Assembly (NCBI RefSeq): GCF_901000735.1 | Contig: NC_081542.1 | Coordinates: 41,812,375-41,876,374 of the forward strand | Length of the DNA: 64,000 nucleotides | Source of the DNA: Corylus avellana | Lineage: Eukaryota; Streptophyta; Magnoliopsida; Fagales; Betulaceae | Reading direction: 5' to 3' | Shown here: piece after piece, positions 24,001 through 34,152 of the stretch | How the letters are laid out: the number at the start of each line of letters is the position of its first letter | Numbering within the stretch: position 1 is the stretch's first letter | Notes under the pieces: model-generated | Database searches by the model: none | What the model was told of the DNA's origin: nothing | Seen by the model: the letters and a program-made list of their open reading frames with translations, nothing else | Translations under genes and position numbers: made by a program

Positions 24001-24719
24001 ATTAACTGGGACCCTGGGCCCAGAACGTAATGATGATACAACTTCTGTATCTTCTCATAATAAATTTTATGAGAATGTGTTGGAGAAACGTTGCCATACA
24101 CATAAAAGAGATTCAATTACAACTGAAGCTGAGACAGAAGGAACTTCTGTTGACTGGCAAAATGGGACAACGCCTAAAGAAGAGAATTGCTTGGGCCCAT
24201 CTCATGGCAAAGATATTAAAAAAATAAGCAAGATCAACGATGGTGATGCTTCCATCCATCAAAATGATGGGTCAAAACACCAAAAGGACTTAAAAGTAAG
24301 TAGGGATAGACAAGAGAGTGAAATGGATGCCGGACATAAGATAGATGGGGATGTGCAAAAAGAATCAAAAGCCCTGAGACATACGCGTGCTGCTCTTATA
24401 GATCTAGTTAAAGAATTGTTGAAACCAACTTGGCGTGATGGTCATCTCAGCAAGGATGCACATAACATGATAGTAAAAAAAGCTGTTGACAAGGTTCTTA
24501 GCACCATACAGTCCCATCAAGTTCCAACCACCATGGAATCAGTAAAGCAATATCTCTCTTCATACCGTCCGAAAATTGAAAAACTTGTTGAGGTGAGTCT
24601 CTTGATTCTAGTAAAAGTACATTCTAGGAAGGACAAATATCGGAACATAATTTGTTCCTGGCATTTGACAGTTAATTTTTTATTTGCAGGGATATGTTGA
24701 TAAATATGGAAAATCTTGA
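15006..24719 (+). CDS. FES1: FRIGIDA-ESSENTIAL 1-like CCCH zinc-finger protein
   Basis: Five exons read by hand: 15006-15279, 22032-22566, 22723-22949, 23034-24592 and 24690-24719. All phases close and give 874 residues. Residues 14-91 are strongly acidic (runs of Glu/Asp/Tyr/Val). One CCCH finger lies at C298, C306, C312, H316 (spacing 7-5-3) within CDFFAKGWCIRGSSCMFLH. A conserved SNDWEPSVPFRPSF-like block follows, and the C-terminal ~80 residues carry ELLKPTWRDGHLSKDAHNMI and finish LVEGYVDKYGKS, all matching my memory of Arabidopsis FES1. FES1 acts with FRIGIDA in the nucleus to raise FLC expression. The protein is longer than the Arabidopsis one (~590 residues). An in-frame upstream ATG at 14955 would add 17 residues; I prefer 15006. 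Intron 1 (6752 bp) is filled with mobile elements. Confidence 0.85.
15064..15236 (+). repeat. GAA/GAG-rich coding microsatellite encoding a polyacidic tract
   Basis: Imperfect repetition of GAAGAAGTAGAAGAATACGA-like units within exon 1 of the FES1-like gene gives a long Glu-rich run with regularly spaced Tyr and Val. Such tracts change length readily by slippage. Confidence 0.7.
15280..17163. other. FES1: intron 1 of the FES1-like gene, first part
   Basis: The donor is GTTAGT at 15280. The sequence is T-rich with no supported gene. Short frames on either strand are unsupported. A TATATA run lies just before the retroelement boundary at about 17117-17133. Confidence 0.5.
17164..17578 (-). repeat. 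3' LTR of the intronic gypsy element
   Basis: Homologous to 20238-20653 in the same orientation. The plus-strand left edge TGCTGTACTATCAG corresponds to TGTTGTACTATCAG in the partner. The outer right edge is approximate. Confidence 0.75.
17600..18554 (-). pseudogene. gypsy integrase relic
   Basis: Two overlapping minus-strand frames (18147-18554 and 17600-18166) cover the end of the integrase core (STYHTQTNGQTKVVNRSLGN) and its C-terminal DNA-binding part (HVHDLHHEISKQIQASN, FPLGFIQTLQARSVESFKVL). They overlap in different frames, which shows a frameshift. Family: Ty3/gypsy integrase. Confidence 0.82.
18690..19165 (+). mobile_element. 5'-truncated L1-type LINE nested in the gypsy element
   Basis: A plus-strand frame from about 18691 encodes the zinc-binding tail of a plant LINE ORF2 (RCCMCKRSEETVDLLLHCEV). 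After its stop the sequence ends in AGACTGGTTATTACTTATC plus an A tail (19150-19165). It interrupts the retroelement between RNase H and integrase. The same 3' end, inverted, occurs in the LINE at 28518-28862, so both belong to one family. Target duplication not resolved. Confidence 0.8.
19556..19760 (-). pseudogene. gypsy RNase H fragment at a deletion junction
   Basis: The C-terminal part of a minus-strand frame reads IGIGGVLHQERHPIAYFSEK, then LNEAKQKYSTYD, a standard gypsy RNase H signature. The N-terminal part of the frame is unrelated leader sequence, which marks the junction of the internal deletion that removed reverse transcriptase. Confidence 0.75.
20219..20230 (-). other. retroelement primer-binding site (initiator Met tRNA type)
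   Basis: The minus strand reads TGGTATCAGAGC, complementary to the 3' end of plant initiator tRNA-Met, a few bases inside the 5' LTR. It fixes the orientation of the element. Confidence 0.88.
20238..20653 (-). repeat. 5' LTR of the intronic gypsy element
   Basis: Partner of the LTR at 17164-17578. The inner edge TGTTGTAC is set by the adjacent primer-binding site. The outer edge near 20653 is approximate. Confidence 0.75.
21241..21697. mobile_element. Mutator-type foldback element in intron 1 of the FES1-like gene
   Basis: Long inverted arms of about 113 bp: 21241-21353 pairs with 21584-21697 (for example TTGCAATGTCACCCCT against AGGGGTGACATTGCAA). The flanks ATAAATTTA (21232-21240) and ATAAATTTT (21698-21706) form a near-perfect 9-bp target duplication. 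Long terminal inverted repeats with 9-bp duplications are typical of Mutator-derived non-autonomous elements. Confidence 0.83.
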
Positions 24720-26355
24720 GGCCTAGGCTGAGTGTTTTTGCTTTGTACAGTTTCATACGCTTGCACTGAATTGGAAGTCATCAGCAGTTTCTCTGAGGCT
24801 ATGTTTTACATAATTTAAACTGAGACAACATGATGTTTTAGTTTTCCTTTGTGTGTTATGCTTCTTTAGTTATTTTTATTTCCTTTTATTTGATCTGTTT
24901 TGGAGTAAATTGTACAGATCATGGCTCTTTCAAAGTTTTGTTAGGTTACTAGGCATAAAAGACTTAAGTTATGATACTTCCTTTGATATATCAGTTGCCT
25001 AAAACACTAGATGTTAAATTTAGTTGGCTTCTACAACACAGCTTAACAGTGTCTGCTACTTTCTTAAAATGCCCATTTGGTCCTTTTCTAAGCCTGTCTA
25101 TTTCGAGCCACTGTAACTCTAATTCCTGGTGTCTAGGAATGATAATGCAAAAAACTGTCCTTATTTTTCAACCAAGCTTATGACCTGTGGTCTTTTATTT
25201 GTTCATTTAATGGGCTTCACAGCTAAACACTTCATTTGATGTGCCCTTAGGCTAGGCATGAACTCAAGATATGCTGGATACTACTTATGCAAATAGATAG
25301 TACTTTCAAATGTACTGGTTCCTTAGAAGTGTAGACATCTGAAATTTATTGGTCGTTTCAAACTTTGGCTTCTTAATCAATTGGATTACAATATTGCTGG
25401 GAATGTATATGAAGTTTACTTTTGTTCCATTACTGATTCTGTTTATCGTAGTTTCTGCTTATGGTTTTCAGATTCCTGTGTTTATGGATGATATGTGCAT
25501 GTTTTGCTACGTTGTTGTCACGCCCATATCTGGAGATATTTGTGGAGTGAGGTACTTATCTCATTTTTACTTATGACACGCCTTTAGTTTGCTAAGTTTG
25601 AAATTGACACCCCTATGCATTTGGCCATGAGATTATTTCACAGTATCAATAATGATTTAACTCTATGGTAGTATTGTGTGGCACAGTATTATAGGTCTGT
25701 CAAACAGGATTTTGTTTTAGTGTAGAAGCTGGTACTCATCAATAATCAACTTTTCTGGCTTTTGACTAAAAAAAAAAAGTGGTTCTCAATTTTTAACATA
25801 TGTCTGTTAACTCCACAAAGAAGGTACTATAGTGAATGACATCTAATTGTTCTCTATTTTTAAGTAGAAGAAAATCCTCTCTTTTTCTCTCACACACACG
25901 CTCATACACACTACTTATCAACATAACGCTTTACAGATAAGTACTTCAAGGACACTTTTTAGAGAACTATTTCTCTAGATTGCACGAGAGAACCAAAACG
26001 GGAGCTTAGGACTGTAGTGGATTTTACTTTCTAATATTTCATTTTATGGTTGATTTAGCATATCCATGATTATGTCCCGCTGTGTCTGTTATTTGTTTAT
26101 TACCTTCTTTTATATGCAAGACTAGCAGGGAAAACACCCTATTGAAAGATGCGGGAACTTTTAGAGCTTGTTTGGGATTGTGTTGGGAAATAAAACTTGT
26201 CTATCCAAAAAGTTTGAAAGAGCTTTTTTAAAAAAGCCTCATTTTCAAGTTTCTCTCAAAAATGCAGTTTTTGGCTCCTTTAGAGCAAAAAGTAAAAAAA
26301 TAAATAAAAATAATGTGTTTTTTTACAGAATGGATCCATTTTTGCTTGACACAAC
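24720..26355. other. 3' flank of the FES1-like gene and intergenic DNA up to the gap
   Basis: Starts with the probable 3' untranslated region. T-rich sequence follows, with no supported gene. Short frames are unsupported. Confidence 0.4.
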
Positions 26356-26688
26356 NNNNNNNNNNNNNNNNNNNNNNNNNNNNNNNNNNNNNNNNNNNNN
26401 NNNNNNNNNNNNNNNNNNNNNNNNNNNNNNNNNNNNNNNNNNNNNNNNNNNNNNNNNNNNNNNNNNNNNNNNNNNNNNNNNNNNNNNNNNNNNNNNNNNN
26501 NNNNNNNNNNNNNNNNNNNNNNNNNNNNNNNNNNNNNNNNNNNNNNNNNNNNNNNNNNNNNNNNNNNNNNNNNNNNNNNNNNNNNNNNNNNNNNNNNNNN
26601 NNNNNNNNNNNNNNNNNNNNNNNNNNNNNNNNNNNNNNNNNNNNNNNNNNNNNNNNNNNNNNNNNNNNNNNNNNNNNNNNNNNNNNNN
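26356..26688. other. assembly gap, 333 N
   Basis: A run of N. The right edge falls in low-complexity T/A runs beside a CGGCCACCCCC sequence, which probably caused the gap. Confidence 1.
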
Positions 26689-26995
26689 CGGCCACCCCCA
26701 GTTTTTTCCGATTTTTCTTTTTTCTTTTTTTTTTTTTTTTTAATATATTTTTTTTAATTTTTTTTTTAAAAAAAAACATTTTTTTTAATTAAAAAAAAAT
26801 TAATATATGTGCCACGTGTCGACGTCTGATTGGTCCACGTGTCCAGTTTAACGGTCAACTAACGGATGGACTAATTTGGTCACTTATCAAAACCACAGGG
26901 ACCTCCTGTGATAAAAATGAAAACTCAGGGGGGAAAAAATAAAGTTGTGAAACCCTAGGGACTAATTTAGTATTTAACCCTTAAAAGTATTTGTT
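26689..26995. mobile_element. half of a Mutator-type foldback; the other arm is lost in the gap
   Basis: Contains CGGCCACCCCC, a long T/A run, CCACGTGTCGACGTCTGATTG and then a terminal arm (CACAGGGACCTCCTGTGATA to TAGGGACTAATTTAGTATTT). This is the layout of the other foldback loops and arms in this window. The matching left arm is presumably within or left of the N run. Confidence 0.5.
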
Positions 26996-27124
26996 AAGCT
27001 CATTAATGCAAACCCCAAATAGGCTCTTAGTTATGAGGTATATTATGTGTAGTATTATGATTATATTATGTTTATAGGATATGGGTTGAGATCTGGTGCA
27101 AGGTACTGCACGGGGTGCAATAAC

Positions 27125-27540
27125 TTTAAATGAACAATTTAGATCGCGACAACACATAAGAGTGAGAAAGAATGGTGGCTTGCATGCCAGCTTGCATCAC
27201 ATGCAAGCCAGATGGGTGGCATACAAGTCACTAGGGTGGCCGAATCACCTCCTTTGGCCACTAGGGTTGTATGGCTATCCCTAACCTGCTCATCGAGGGT
27301 GGTTGAAACACCCCTATAGCTAAAAGAGTGGTTTGATCTCCTCTTTTGGCCATGATGGTGGTCTCCCCCTCTTCATAACCAGTCATTGAGGGTGGGGGGA
27401 TCTACCCTGTGGCCAAAGGTGGTGATTTGACCACCTCAACGCTCACCCTTGTGGCTTGCGCGTGGTCTATCTCCTCCTTCTCTATCTTATGTGTTGTGAT
27501 TTGAGTGATTTATTTTTAATGAGTGGCTTAAACAAAAGTT
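27125..27540. repeat. foldback repeat with GGTGGCC-rich loop
   Basis: CGACAACACATAAGA at about 27137 pairs with TCTTATGTGTTGTGA at about 27485. The loop has several copies of GGTGGCCGAA/GGCCACTAGGG-like words. It is probably a degraded non-autonomous element. Edges are approximate. Confidence 0.5.
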
Positions 27541-27965
27541 GGAAGTCATTCAATCATTTTATTGGCAATCTTATGGATTGGATCTCAATCTCTAGGATAT
27601 TCCTATAAGCTGTCATTCATTGGATTCAATGAATTGGGAACAGAGGATTGCCTAGAAATGAAGTGGAGAAATAAGTGTTCTAAAAAGTTGTGCCACCTTC
27701 GAGCACCTGTTAGAGCTAACTAGATTATGTTATATGTTGCCTACAAGACCTGCAGGCTTTTTAGTTCCCATTGCCATAATGACAGGGAGATGGTATTGCA
27801 CATGTGGAATTTTTTATATATAAAAAAAATAAATAAAAAAAATAAAATAAAATTGTGTAAGAGCTCAACTCAAGTACACATGAGGTATGCAAGAGGCATC
27901 CTCGACAGAAGAAGAAGAAAAAGAACACAGATATAAAAATTCTAGAAAATTGTAGGTAGCCATCC
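27541..27965. other. unassigned sequence
   Basis: AT-rich with an A/T microsatellite at 27815-27855. No supported gene. Confidence 0.3.
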
Positions 27966-29390
27966 AAATAGCCTTTAATTCAAACATCGTCCTCTCGCAA
28001 TTATCGAAGTTTCACTCTTTTTGTTCTCTCTAAATATACCACATTAAGCACAGATGAACCAACTTCCAAACTTCTTTATTTCATTAGCTACAAAGTTGAC
28101 CCCTCCAATAAGCCAATAGCTCGCCAGCCGATGTGTATGACCCACTCTATCCCAAAATGATAGAAGATCAAAACCCATGAATCCTAGGTTACTTGCAGTG
28201 GAGCAAGTGGTGATCAATAAATTCCAAATTCTTCTTGCACATACAAAATCAGTCCAATACAATGGTATGCCTATTCCTTAGATTATTCAAAGTTCAGATC
28301 TTCTCTAGAGATGTTGCCCATACAAAAGAGCTACTCTCGAAGGAGCTTTATTTCTTCATATGGTCTTCCAAGGAAAGGAAGGCCTAATGGGAATGCTAAG
28401 CGTGTGGTAAAAAGATCTGACCTCAAACGCCTCTCGGAAGAAGTCCAACATATTTTATCCTCATTGCCTCGTCTCAATCTAATCCCCAACCCACCCGAAT
28501 TAATCAGAGTACAAACCTTTTTTTTTTTTTTTTTTATAAGTAATAATCAATCTTATTAAAAGCGTAAGGCGCCCCAAAATACACATGGAGTATACAACAG
28601 AGATCACTTAACCAGAAAAGGAAAAATGAACGAACAAGAAAACCATCAAAACTAATCGACAACAGGGACACAAATGCTATAGTCCAAAGATGCAAAGTAT
28701 GAAAACTCGATGATAAAATGTCCTCCGAGAACCTCTCCAAGTCCTCAAAGCACCTATTATTGTTCTCCCTCCATAAACACCAAAAAAGGCAAGTAGGCAC
28801 CATCTTCCAGAACGCGACACTCACCCTCCTTCTAGAAGACCACCAACAGGCAAACAACCAAAAGAGTACAAACCTTAGACCAACTAACAAGATGAAATTT
28901 AAATTCATCACCAACTCTGCCTCATAAGAAGTCTCAATCAAGTGGCAATATTTGATTTGCTACACCAATCGGGATGGAGAGAAGATACAACTAATAGGTG
29001 ATTAGATTTGAAAGAGTGCTTTTAATCGAAGTAATCTTACCACCCTTTGCCAACTAAAGCCACTTCCAACCCACCAACCAACATTTCATATTCTCAATAA
29101 TACTATCCTTTATTGATTTTGCCTTGAACAAAGCCCCCACGGAAGATCAAGCTACTAAGGCAAAGAGGACACCCTACAACCAAGGACATCTTCCATGGGG
29201 CCCACAGAGATTAACTTAGATTTAGCCAAGTTAATTTTCAACCCTGAAGCAACTTCAAAGAATTAGAACAAACATCACAAATGACAGAGATGATCTGAAA
29301 TTTGACCCATAAAAGATTTCAAAATAAGGTTATAAGGTAAAGAATGGGTAGCGAAGGGAGTAGTATCAGTGAATTGTTCTAAAGCCTATA
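27966..29390 (-). mobile_element. old, decayed L1-type LINE interrupted by a younger LINE
   Basis: Minus-strand translation with stops gives LINE ORF2 pieces in order. SGLKINLAKSKLI-like reverse transcriptase sequence lies near 29230. SERRLFDVRSFYHTLS-like and PSFPWKTI-like segments lie near 28350-28480. A zinc-binding-tail-like segment lies near 28050-28260. The younger insertion at 28518-28862 splits it. No frame is intact. Confidence 0.65.
28518..28862 (-). mobile_element. young 5'-truncated LINE copy with target duplication
   Basis: Flanked by AGAGTACAAACC at 28506-28517 and 28863-28874, a target-site duplication typical of LINE retroposition. The tail is a T run on the plus strand (28518-28536), that is, poly(A) on the minus strand. 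The adjoining 3' end matches, inverted, the LINE at 18690-19165. The minus strand encodes part of the ORF2 zinc-binding tail (MVPTCLFWCLWRENNNRCFE). Confidence 0.85.
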
Positions 29391-29784
29391 TTGGTGCTTA
29401 TATAGATTTATAGTCTGGGGATGCTCTCACTAGACTGTTCAATCCTGGGACCATATATGTAAATGCAATTGAAATGATGTGAAACTGAGGAGAAATTTAG
29501 ATGCCGAAATGTGCAACAATTAGGTGATTGATCATATAGTTTTCTTGTCATTAGTGCTTTAATCAGTCAATTTTAGGAAGAAGACCCATAACTGAAGATT
29601 TATTTAGTGCTGCTTATTTTAATACCTCAGGTTGAATTGAAACCTTTCACAAGCCGAAACTCTTTGGGATGAAATTTGATTTGAAGCCTACAACCTTCTA
29701 AAAAGAATCTTCATTTCAACAAAATGAAATGAATTTTCAAGGAACTAAATGTTGAAAAAACATATGAAAAGAGAGAGCCTTAGT
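29391..29784. other. unassigned; probable 3' flank of the minus-strand gene at 29785
   Basis: No frame or repeat recognised. The part next to 29785 is likely the 3' untranslated region of the minus-strand gene. Confidence 0.35.
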
Positions 29785-30267
29785 TTAATGCAACTTCGGA
29801 TTTTCTCCTGGCGCTGTATGCGCTTTTGCAGTTGGTGTAATTGCATGGCATTGCCTGCAAGGGGAGAAAAATGACTGAAATAGTTTCCGGCCAAACCCTG
29901 AACTTGCTGCAGTGCGCTCCGTATTTGCCTGGATTCTCACTTTGTGATTTGGTTTAAACTTGACTTTCATGCCATCTGGTCTCCTGCTGCGGCCACGAGT
30001 TGCCGGTGATGAGCCTCGGGACGAAGATTCATTCCGACCATTGGAGACCAACAGATCATCAGGTGGGGAATATTTGATTGAATCACTGGCAGTCAAGTGT
30101 GGTCGAGTATGACTAAATTCAAATTCTGGGTCATCCTCTTTGATAATAGGAGGCAATTTTGATTGCTGATCTTGAATGCATAAGAGGCCAGCAAAGGAGA
30201 GTGAGTCAGCTGAACCCTCGTCTGCTGCAACATCCACAGATATCTTATTTTGCAGGTGGGTTGCCAT
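29785..30267 (-). CDS. uncharacterised plant protein, 160 residues
   Basis: A single uninterrupted frame with coding-like composition. Near the N-terminus is SLSFAGLLCIQDQ, followed by an acidic EDDPEFEF motif and PPDDLLVSNGR. The middle is Ser/Arg-rich and basic (RGSSPATRGRSRRP, KVKFKPNHKVRI), and the end is short and aromatic/Cys-containing. The acidic -EFEF- followed by DDLL-SNG recalls plant membrane-associated kinase-regulator-like proteins, but that is only a resemblance. No membrane helix or signal peptide is seen. A TATA-rich stretch lies just upstream on the minus strand. It may be a single-exon gene or the main exon of a short gene; it lies between the FES1-like and DRM genes. Confidence 0.65.
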   Translation of the reverse strand: MATHLQNKISVDVAADEGSADSLSFAGLLCIQDQQSKLPPIIKEDDPEFEFSHTRPHLTASDSIKYSPPDDLLVSNGRNESSSRGSSPATRGRSRRPDGMKVKFKPNHKVRIQANTERTAASSGFGRKLFQSFFSPCRQCHAITPTAKAHTAPGENPKLH

Positions 30268-30302
30268 TGATTCTCTGCCACACTTTTGCCAGAGTTGGGG
30301 GA

Positions 30303-30321
30303 GCTATATATATATATATAC
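30303..30321 (-). promoter_or_regulatory. TATA-type stretch upstream of the 160-residue gene
   Basis: (TA)n, about 36-54 bp upstream of the ATG at 30267 on the minus strand. It could serve as a TATA box, although it is also a simple repeat. Confidence 0.4.
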
Positions 30322-31034
30322 ATGTTGACAACTGGATGTGGGGTTTTTGGATGTACATAGATGTTCTGCTGTGTTTGTTTTTGTTCCTGTTGCCGTAATT
30401 AGCTTAGTTTTGGGGGCCGGAAGTTGAGGATAACTGGATAAGAGTAGTTTTTTAGTTGAAGAAAGAAAGAATAGAGTGATCCTGCTTCCATTCTTCTTCT
30501 TGATGATGGGAATTTTGGACGGTAAAGATAAAATAATTCTCCAGCTGCATTGTTTCTGTTTTCATTTTGGTGGATATACCAAAGAATTGTGGTGTAATTT
30601 TATGTTTGACCTCTTATCTATTGTTTTGTCAAAAGTCGGCGGATTCTGAGCAGACTAAAAACTTTTGTCCCGTTAGGCTCAGTATGTTTTTACCACGTAC
30701 TTCCAAATACTTCTCTCAAGCAAGGACCAGTGGAATAATCTTAGTGGAGGATTGGGTGGGGAATTCCCAAGGGTTCTGTATATAAATATGAGAAAGAAAT
30801 AATCCATCATTATCAATGGACTGCTATCAATAGAGAGAATTAACTACTTAAAACGTGTCGTGTATTAATAGGCGCATGAAGAGTAGCATTACTCTTACAA
30901 AAATAGAGATTCTTTATAGAGAATAACTTCTATGGGATTGTGACACAAACCCATATTTCTCACACCTTAGTTTAGTACAATTTAAGAAAAAAAGAAAACA
31001 AACAAACACACCATATTACATTCAAATCTATTAA
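30322..31034. other. unassigned intergenic sequence
   Basis: No gene or clear repeat boundary recognised. Confidence 0.3.
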
Positions 31035-31043
31035 AATTTAAAA

Positions 31044-31441
31044 GGGAAAATTACAGTTTACCCTCCCAAAGTTGACAGCGTTTTTCAATTCGAACACCAA
31101 AGTTTCAATTTTTGCAATCTACCCCCCTCCCCCCACCCCCAAAGTTTCAAATTTTTGCAATTTGACCAATTGTATCCAAAACTTCCCATATTGCCCCTAA
31201 TTTTTTTTTTTTTTTTTTTATAAAAAATTTATAAAAAAAAAAATTCGAGGTGGCCATAGCCACTCTTTGCCCATCTGACCATTTTTACACTCCCAAATTT
31301 ATTTTTTTTTTTCATAAAAATAAAAATCATGGGCAATATGGAAATTTTGGGATAATATTGGTCGAATTGAAAAAAATTAAAACTTTGATATTCGAATTGA
31401 AAAACGCTGTCAACTTTGGAGAGGTAAACTATAATTTTCCC
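31044..31441. mobile_element. Mutator-type foldback element with perfect 9-bp target duplication
   Basis: Left end GGGAAAATTACAGTTTACC pairs with the right end GGTAAACTATAATTTTCCC. AATTTAAAA occurs at 31035-31043 and 31442-31450. The loop holds poly-T/A and GAGGTGGCCATAGCCAC. Part of it (from 31141) is repeated after the gap at 32494-32794 because of the larger duplication described separately. Confidence 0.87.
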
Positions 31442-32001
31442 AATTTAAAAAATCTCACCTCACATATACGGATGTGATTTTGTGTGTTTATTTTCTTTTA
31501 TTAAGTTGTACTAAGTTGAAATGTCTATCACTCATTGGATGACAAAAAATGGTGAGTTTGTACCACAACCCTATAGAAGCAGCTCTCTTCTCTATATAGA
31601 ATAACATGGGCTTTTTAGCCCGTAAAATCTATTTCGCAGGAGTGGCCCTATAATTTGTACTGGCAGCCCAATGCTCAAAGACTTGAATCTTTTGGGCTTA
31701 CTATTGCCAATTCAGTTGGGCTGTCTGTGGTGTTGAAGTTTGGTCACCTCCTGTTTACTGCCTAAATTCTGTTTTTATTTTGGAAGGCAACATATATGAA
31801 ATATTCCTTCCTTTGGTCTTGTAGACAAATACAAGAAGAATTATTCCAATTGTAACCTTCATGAGTTCTCCACATATAAAGCATTCTCTAAACATTATTC
31901 GTTTGCACCGTCAACACTGCATTGAGCGGAGCCATATGTAATTTTAGTCTTATCAAATTGTTCAAACCTGTCTATTACACTTCAAAATATACCAAGATGA
32001 T
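31141..32001. repeat. duplicated 0.86-kb segment, copy 1 (probable haplotype A)
   Basis: Matches 32494-33355 almost base for base. I see about one 1-bp indel (CTTCCTTTGG against CTTCCTTTTGG) and two substitutions near the right edge. Copy 1 is followed directly by an hAT end. Copy 2 continues into different, apparently uninterrupted sequence. Confidence 0.9.
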
Positions 32002-32473
32002 TAGTGGCGGAGCCAGATGTTTAAGAATGTAGGGGCCGTAAAAAAAAATTTCGCATCCTAATTTTTTTTTTTTTTGCGTCCTAAAAATTTTGTTCACACT
32101 GAAAATTTGGTAATTCACACAATATATGCATCACAAAAAAAATTTATAAAAGTTCATAAACATGTGCTCAAATTGATATATTAGAAATATAACATGTCGG
32201 CACTATATCAAAAATATATAAATACAAAAAAGTGTCTAGAACTGCACTTTACGGTCTTTTAGAAGTACAAAATCATCAAGTATTGAATCTAAATCGAAAC
32301 TCTCAGCAATTTCCCTTTCAATATAAATAACTAAACTATTTGCAAGAAAATTATTCTCCATTTTGTTGCGTAGTCGTGTTTTAACAATTTTCATTGCTGA
32401 AAATGCTCGTTCAGTAGTTGCTGTAGACACTGGCAGAGTCAAAATAAGACGAATCAATCTATCAATAAGATAG
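32002..32473 (-). mobile_element. hAT transposon end with transposase dimerisation domain, truncated by the gap
   Basis: Starts TAGTGGCGGAGCCAGA, a hAT-type terminus, right after AAGATGAT (31994-32001). The same AAGATGAT stands uninterrupted at 33348-33355 in the second copy, which marks the empty site. The minus-strand frame 32236-32457 is the hAT C-terminal dimerisation domain. The rest of the element is not in the assembly; the sequence stops at the 20-N gap. Confidence 0.8.
32236..32457 (-). pseudogene. hAT transposase C-terminus, partial
   Basis: A 73-residue frame beginning LILTLPVSTATTERAFSAMK, the hallmark of the hAT dimerisation domain (compare SVERSFS in the element at 10493). It runs to a stop near the element end. 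The N-terminal part would lie beyond the gap, so whether the full gene is intact cannot be judged. Confidence 0.75.
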
Positions 32474-32493
32474 NNNNNNNNNNNNNNNNNNNN
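32474..32493. other. assembly gap, 20 N
   Basis: A short fixed-size scaffold-join type gap between two near-identical copies of the same sequence. Confidence 1.
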
Positions 32494-33355
32494 AAAGTTT
32501 CAAATTTTTGCAATTTGACCAATTGTATCCAAAACTTCCCATATTGCCCCTAATTTTTTTTTTTTTTTTTTTATAAAAAATTTATAAAAAAAAAAATTCG
32601 AGGTGGCCATAGCCACTCTTTGCCCATCTGACCATTTTTACACTCCCAAATTTATTTTTTTTTTTCATAAAAATAAAAATCATGGGCAATATGGAAATTT
32701 TGGGATAATATTGGTCGAATTGAAAAAAATTAAAACTTTGATATTCGAATTGAAAAACGCTGTCAACTTTGGAGAGGTAAACTATAATTTTCCCAATTTA
32801 AAAAATCTCACCTCACATATACGGATGTGATTTTGTGTGTTTATTTTCTTTTATTAAGTTGTACTAAGTTGAAATGTCTATCACTCATTGGATGACAAAA
32901 AATGGTGAGTTTGTACCACAACCCTATAGAAGCAGCTCTCTTCTCTATATAGAATAACATGGGCTTTTTAGCCCGTAAAATCTATTTCGCAGGAGTGGCC
33001 CTATAATTTGTACTGGCAGCCCAATGCTCAAAGACTTGAATCTTTTGGGCTTACTATTGCCAATTCAGTTGGGCTGTCTGTGGTGTTGAAGTTTGGTCAC
33101 CTCCTGTTTACTGCCTAAATTCTGTTTTTATTTTGGAAGGCAACATATATGAAATATTCCTTCCTTTTGGTCTTGTAGACAAATACAAGAAGAATTATTC
33201 CAATTGTAACCTTCATGAGTTCTCCACATATAAAGCATTCTCTAAACATTATTCGTTTGCACCGTCAACACTGCATTGAGCGGAGCCATATGTAATTTTA
33301 GTCTTATCAAATTGTTCAAACCTGTCTATAACACTTAAAAATATACCAAGATGAT
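32494..33355. repeat. duplicated 0.86-kb segment, copy 2 (probable haplotype B)
   Basis: See 31141-32001. This copy lacks the left ~100 bp of the foldback because the gap truncates it, and it lacks the hAT insertion. Confidence 0.9.
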
Positions 33356-34143
33356 AAGAAGAAACTGAAGATATGGGGATCATGAATTTGAGTAGGGTTT
33401 TGCCAATTCTCGACCATCGATGGAAGATGATACTTTTAGCTCTGGCCACATTTTGCTAGGGTTTAGTACCGACTATACCATTGTTTTTTGGTGACATGAG
33501 GATCCCGATTCAGTGTGATAAAAGGTTGTTCTATTTACATTATATTAAAACAGTCATTGTGAGAGTCTGTCTGAGCCCTACTTATTCTGGTGGTACTAAC
33601 GCATCGGATTTTTAAGCTACTCGAACACCACCCGACCAAGTAGGGCCTAGGATGCCTAGACACTTATTCAAACAAGTAAGGTCTGGAGGCGGCTCTTCCA
33701 CTAGGTGACTTAGGCCGTTGTCTAAGGCCTAGGGCCCCTTAGTGGAATAGGACCCCACAATAATAGCATCGATAGGTTGTATGTATTTTGATGCCATGTT
33801 GTCTTTGTCAACATAACAACTTTGATATTCGTGTAGTATGTCTTTTCTTTTGTAAAATTTCAATAAAGTCTTTATTTTTTTATTGGTATGGGATTGATAA
33901 ATACGTTGGAAGAGATAAGGATTGCCTTAAATTAGGCTGTTCGAGCCTAAATTTAAGGAAAAATGTTAAGGTCACAACACAAATTCAACTTATAGCCAAC
34001 TTCTCTCTTACGTATCATCTAAAAATAAATAAAAATTGAGAGAGAGGATTTTGGTATTCTGAAAATTTGGGAAAAGAGACAATTTACGTAGAAGAGAAAT
34101 TGGCCATGAGTTGGGTTTGTGTTGTGTTCGTATCAAACCTCAA
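33356..34143. other. intergenic sequence with an hAT-terminus-like remnant
   Basis: Around 33690-33760 there are GACTTAGGCCGTTGTCTAAG and GGCCTAGGGCCCCTTAG words like the subterminal part of the hAT element at 10493, so a short relic of that family is likely. Nothing else recognised. Confidence 0.35.
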
Positions 34144-34152
34144 ATTTAAGAT

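Noticed and set aside
26168..26792. Long frames of 159-191 codons on both strands across the N gap
   Set aside because: Most of each frame is undetermined sequence. The flanks are poly-T/A.
31250..32830. Two identical 75-codon frames (31250-31477 and 32603-32830) as a conserved gene pair
   Set aside because: They are identical because the underlying segment is duplicated, and they fall in a foldback element.
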